Below are positions 61,033 through 64,000 of a stretch of DNA of 64,000 bases, piece after piece. The DNA is taken from the NCBI RefSeq assembly GCF_020216025.1, contig NZ_JAIWNC010000005.1, forward strand, positions 186,001 to 250,000, given 5' to 3'. How positions within the stretch are numbered: position 1 is the first letter of the stretch; every line of letters begins with the position of its first letter. The position numbers and the translations under genes were made by a program. The notes beneath the pieces are model-generated. The model worked only from the letters and a program-made list of their open reading frames with translations, made no database searches and had not been told where the DNA came from. This DNA comes from Jidongwangia harbinensis (lineage in GTDB: Bacteria; Actinomycetota; Actinomycetes; Mycobacteriales; Micromonosporaceae).

Positions 61033-61742
61033 CCGAGGTGAAGGTGCGCGACGCGCGCCGCACATTCGACGGCCGGGACGTGTTGACCGGCGCGGAGCTG
61101 GACATCGCCGACGGTGAGTTCGTGGCGCTGCTCGGCGCGAGCGGGTCCGGCAAGAGCACGCTGCTGCGCGCGGTGGCCGGGCTGGACCGCGGTGCGACCG
61201 GTGAGTTCACCGTGCCGGACCGGCGGGCGATCGTGTTCCAGGAGCACCGGCTGATGCCGTGGAGCCGGGTGTGGCGCAACGTCACGCTCGGACTGTCCGG
61301 ATCGGACCTGCGCGGGCGGGCGCTGCGGGCGCTGACCGAGGTGGGCCTGGCCGCCCGTGCCGACGCCTGGCCGCGCACGTTGTCCGGCGGGGAGTCGCAG
61401 CGGGTGGCGCTGGCCCGGGCGCTGGTGCGTACCCCGGAACTGCTCCTGCTGGACGAACCCTTCGGCGCGCTCGACGCGCTCACCCGGATCCGGGCGCAGG
61501 CGCTGGTGGCGAAGTTGTGGGCCGACCACCGGCCGGCCGTGCTCCTGGTCACGCACGACGTCGAGGAGGCGTTGCGGCTCGCCGACCGGGCCCTCGTGCT
61601 GCGGGACGGACGGATCGCCGAGGAGTTCGTCGTGGACGTGCCCCGCCCCCGTGAAGTGGACCATCCGCGGCTGCTCACCCTGCGCCGCGACCTGCTGCGA
61701 GCCCTCGGAGTGAAGACCTCCGAAAGCGAGGAGACATCATGA
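61029..61742 (+). CDS. ABC ATPase, SsuB/TauB-like
   Basis: ATPase of the Ssu-type importer, 237 residues. Walker A GASGSGKST, Q-loop VFQEHRLMPWSRVWRNV (the MPW form is typical of SsuB/TauB/NrtD), signature LSGGESQR, Walker B LLLLDEPFGALDALTR and switch His in VTHDVEEAL. Its stop overlaps the flavoprotein start (ATGA), so transport and redox genes are translated together. Confidence 0.94.
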   Translation: MTEVKVRDARRTFDGRDVLTGAELDIADGEFVALLGASGSGKSTLLRAVAGLDRGATGEFTVPDRRAIVFQEHRLMPWSRVWRNVTLGLSGSDLRGRALRALTEVGLAARADAWPRTLSGGESQRVALARALVRTPELLLLDEPFGALDALTRIRAQALVAKLWADHRPAVLLVTHDVEEALRLADRALVLRDGRIAEEFVVDVPRPREVDHPRLLTLRRDLLRALGVKTSESEETS

Positions 61743-63349
61743 CCGGTACGACACCCCTGGACCTCACCGCGGACGTGGTGATCGTGGGCGGCGGGCCGGC
61801 CGGCACCTGGGCCGCGCTCACCGCGGCCGAGGCCGGCGCGGACGTGCTGCTGCTGGACAAGGGCTACTGCGGTACCTCCGGGCCGACCGCCTCCGGCGGG
61901 ACCGGGGTCTGGTACGTGCAGCCGGAACCCGCGGCGCGGGAGAAGGCAATGGCCAGCCGGGAGAAGCTCGGCGGGTACCTGCAGGACCGCCGGTGGATGG
62001 CCCGCACGCTGGATCAGACGTACGCGAACATGAACCGGCTCGCGACCGAGGCGCGCTACCCGTTCCCGGTGGTCGACGGCCGGCCGCACCAGCGCGGTCT
62101 GCAGGGGCCGGAGTACATGCGGCGGATGCGGTCCTGGATCAAGCGGGCCGGGGTCCGGATCCTGGACCACAGCCCGGTCACCGAACTGCTGGTGGACAAC
62201 GCCGGAACGGTCGCGGGGGTACGCGGACACCGCCGCCAGCACGGCACCGACTACCGGGTCCGGGCCGGCGCCGTGGTGCTGGCCACCGGCGGCTGCGCGT
62301 TCCTGTCCAAGGCACTGGGTTGTGACGTGGCGACCGGCGACGGTGCGCTGTACGCCGCCGAGGTGGGCGCCGCGATGTCCGGCATGGAGTTCTCCACCGC
62401 GTACGCCATCGCCCCGGCCTTCACCTCGGTGACCAAGACCGCGTACTACGGCTTCGCCACGTTCTTCCACGGCGACGGCACCCCGCTGGCCGGGGCCGGT
62501 AGCCAGGGCGGCCGCTCGGTGATCGCCCGGGAGCTGCTGCGCACCGGGACCGTGCTGTGCCAGATCGACCAGGCCACCCCGGAACAGCAGACCCAGATGC
62601 GGATCGGACAGCCGAACTTCTTCCTCACCTTCGACCGGCTCGGCATCAACCCGTTCACCGACAAGTTCCCGGTGACCCTGCTGCTCGAGGGCACCGTACG
62701 CGGCACCGGCGGCATCCGGATCGCCGGCGACGACTGCGCCACCAGCGTGCCCGGCCTGTACGTGGCCGGCGACGCGGCCACCCGGGAACTGGTCTGCGGC
62801 GGGTTCACCGGCGGCGGCAGTCACAACTCGGCCTGGGCCATGTCGTCCGGCACCTGGGCCGGGGGCGGCGCCGCCCGGTTCGCCGCGGCGCTGGGTGCGC
62901 ACGCGTCCCGGCGGCGGCTCGTCGGCGCCGGCGGTGCCGGGATCCGTCCCACCGGCCGCCCGGCCGCGGGTGACGCCTGGGACGAGGTGCAGGACGTGCT
63001 GCGCCGGCAGGTGCACCCGTACGACAAGAACTACCTGCGCAACGGCGACCGGCTGCGGCCCGCGCTGGCCGAGCTGAACCAGGTGTGGGACCGGCTGCGG
63101 GCCGGCGCGGCCGCCGACCCGGCCGGCACTCCCCGGCTGCGGCAGGCGTCCGCGATGGTGGCGCACGCACGGTGGATGTACACCGGCGCGCTGGCCCGCA
63201 CGGAGAGCCGCGGCATGGCCCGCCGCGAGGAGTTCCCGGAGCTGGATCCGGCCCAGCACCGGCGGCTCACCGTCGGCGGCCTGGACGAGCTGTGGGTACG
63301 CCCGGAGCAGCTGCTCCCGGCCCGCCCAGAACTGGCGGTGGCGTCATGA
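61739..63349 (+). CDS. FAD-dependent oxidoreductase, fumarate reductase/AprA-like
   Basis: Flavoprotein of 536 residues of the succinate dehydrogenase/fumarate reductase/APS reductase superfamily. N-terminal FAD fold DVVIVGGGPAGTWAALTAAEAGADVLLLDK, the GGTGVWYV-type loop where related enzymes bind substrate, VVLATGGCAFL in the second nucleotide strand and the late motif VPGLYVAGDAATRELVCGGFTGGG. It is followed without a gap by a two-cluster ferredoxin, a pairing also seen in AprBA. Set inside a sulfonate-type ABC operon it may oxidise or reduce a sulfur compound after import; its real substrate is unknown. Confidence 0.85.
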   Translation: MTGTTPLDLTADVVIVGGGPAGTWAALTAAEAGADVLLLDKGYCGTSGPTASGGTGVWYVQPEPAAREKAMASREKLGGYLQDRRWMARTLDQTYANMNRLATEARYPFPVVDGRPHQRGLQGPEYMRRMRSWIKRAGVRILDHSPVTELLVDNAGTVAGVRGHRRQHGTDYRVRAGAVVLATGGCAFLSKALGCDVATGDGALYAAEVGAAMSGMEFSTAYAIAPAFTSVTKTAYYGFATFFHGDGTPLAGAGSQGGRSVIARELLRTGTVLCQIDQATPEQQTQMRIGQPNFFLTFDRLGINPFTDKFPVTLLLEGTVRGTGGIRIAGDDCATSVPGLYVAGDAATRELVCGGFTGGGSHNSAWAMSSGTWAGGGAARFAAALGAHASRRRLVGAGGAGIRPTGRPAAGDAWDEVQDVLRRQVHPYDKNYLRNGDRLRPALAELNQVWDRLRAGAAADPAGTPRLRQASAMVAHARWMYTGALARTESRGMARREEFPELDPAQHRRLTVGGLDELWVRPEQLLPARPELAVAS

Positions 63350-63726
63350 TCGAGATCGTCTCGACGAGCCGCTGCGTCACCTGCGACGTGTGCATCGCGG
63401 TCTGCCCCACCAACGTGTTCGACCGCGGCCCGGACGGCGTACCGGTGATCGCCCGGCAGAGCGACTGCCAGACCTGCTTCATGTGCGAGGCGCACTGCCC
63501 GGCGGACGCGCTGTTCGTGGCGCCGTTGACGCATGCCGCGCCGGACGGCTCACCGCTGCGCGACGAGGCGCACCTGACCGAGGCGGGGCTGCTCGGCAGC
63601 TACCGCAAGGAGATCGGCTGGGGCCGCGGCCGTAAGCCCGGTGCCCGCCTCGCCGTCGGCCCGGAACTGGGCCGGGCCCGGATCACCCCCGCACCTACCC
63701 CGCAAGGAGAACTCACCGATGCGTAG
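63346..63726 (+). CDS. 2[4Fe-4S] ferredoxin, AprB-like
   Basis: Electron-transfer protein of 126 residues with two complete cluster motifs, CVTCDVCIAVCP and CQTCFMCEAHCP, in the first 60 residues, then a basic C-terminal extension of about 65 residues rich in Gly/Arg/Pro. ATG at 63346 overlaps the flavoprotein stop. It would pass electrons to or from the flavoprotein. The extension is longer than in a simple bacterial ferredoxin and recalls the tail of AprB, although sequence similarity there is not evident. Confidence 0.9.
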   Translation: MIEIVSTSRCVTCDVCIAVCPTNVFDRGPDGVPVIARQSDCQTCFMCEAHCPADALFVAPLTHAAPDGSPLRDEAHLTEAGLLGSYRKEIGWGRGRKPGARLAVGPELGRARITPAPTPQGELTDA

Positions 63727-64000
63727 GAACTCATTGCTGACCCTGGCCCTCGGCGGTCTGCTGGCGCTGGCCGGTTGCGGCGCCGACCCGTCGGAGGCGG
63801 CCGGGCCGGGCGACGGCTTCACGTTGCGCGTCGGCGCGATCGGCAGCAGCAACAAGCTGTCCGGGCCGGTCGGGTACCTGAACGAGAAGGGCGGCCTGGT
63901 CCCGGCGCTCGCCTCGGTCGGGGTCACCGCGGTCAAGGTGGTGACGTTCCCGAACGGACCGGACCTGAACCAGGCGCTGGCCGCCGGTGAGCTGGACCTG
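63719..64000 (+). CDS. ABC substrate-binding lipoprotein, SsuA-like, 5' part
   Basis: Starts at an ATG 8 bp inside the ferredoxin 3' end with AAGGAGA 8 bases upstream, and runs off the right edge after 94 codons. Signal LLTLALGGLLALAGC ends in a lipobox. The mature start FTLRVGAIGSSNKL and VVTFPNGPDLNQALAAGELDL match the SsuA/NrtA/TauA (NMT1-like) class. Binding protein of the Ssu-type importer encoded upstream. Confidence 0.85.
   Translation, partial: MRRNSLLTLALGGLLALAGCGADPSEAAGPGDGFTLRVGAIGSSNKLSGPVGYLNEKGGLVPALASVGVTAVKVVTFPNGPDLNQALAAGELDL

Overview
The window is very GC-rich, has dense overlapping operons (ATGA, GTGA, TAGTG junctions), many GTG starts and one TTG start, and twin LacI-type sugar regulons. 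This points to a filamentous actinobacterium. A chemoreceptor gene and the family mix suggest the motile Micromonosporaceae (Actinoplanes-like), but that placement is inference. I see no tRNA, rRNA, CRISPR array, integrase or insertion sequence.

Layout. 1-8.2 kb: end of a GNAT acetyltransferase, asnB, an OmpR/HAMP-kinase two-component pair and a convergent MacB/FtsX-type ABC exporter. 8.2-9.4 kb: non-coding tract with 19-bp and 22-bp tandem repeats. 9.4-21.2 kb: a divergent LacI-controlled pair of operons. One side carries a carbohydrate ABC importer; the other carries hexuronate catabolism (uxaC, uxuB, a fuconate-dehydratase-like enolase and two Gfo/Idh dehydrogenases). 21.3-24.6 kb: a small secreted protein, a DUF6807 protein, a PL3 pectate lyase and a secreted beta-helix protein. 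24.9-37.6 kb: GH12, GH42, GH95 and GH31 enzymes, a LplABC-type importer and a ROK regulator, together a good fit to fucosylated xyloglucan. 37.8-44.1 kb: an autoregulated GH3-LacI-GH43-GH43 operon for arabinan or arabinoxylan side chains. 44.2-51.5 kb: SigE-family sigma factor with a coupled membrane protein, a DUF2064 protein, a serine hydrolase, a NarL-type two-component pair and a chemoreceptor. 51.5-57.8 kb: LacI, a PotABCD-type importer and mannonate dehydratase. 58.2-59 kb: DUF3040 and DinB-like proteins. 59-60 kb: a repeat-rich non-coding tract. 60-64 kb: an Ssu-type ABC system fused in one operon with an AprAB-like flavoprotein/ferredoxin pair.

How it works together. Secreted PL3, the beta-helix protein, GH12 and GH43 enzymes would cut pectin, xyloglucan and arabinan outside the cell. 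Three different ABC importers bring in oligomers. Cytosolic GH42, GH95, GH31 and GH3 enzymes trim them, and uronates go through UxaC, UxuB and mannonate dehydratase to 2-keto-3-deoxygluconate. Each sub-locus has its own regulator and a matching palindrome that can be read in the sequence. The most unusual observations are a 48-nt palindrome inside the GH3 reading frame whose relative serves as a terminator 12 kb away, a 61-bp minisatellite family at two loci, and the Ssu/flavoprotein/ferredoxin operon at the right edge.
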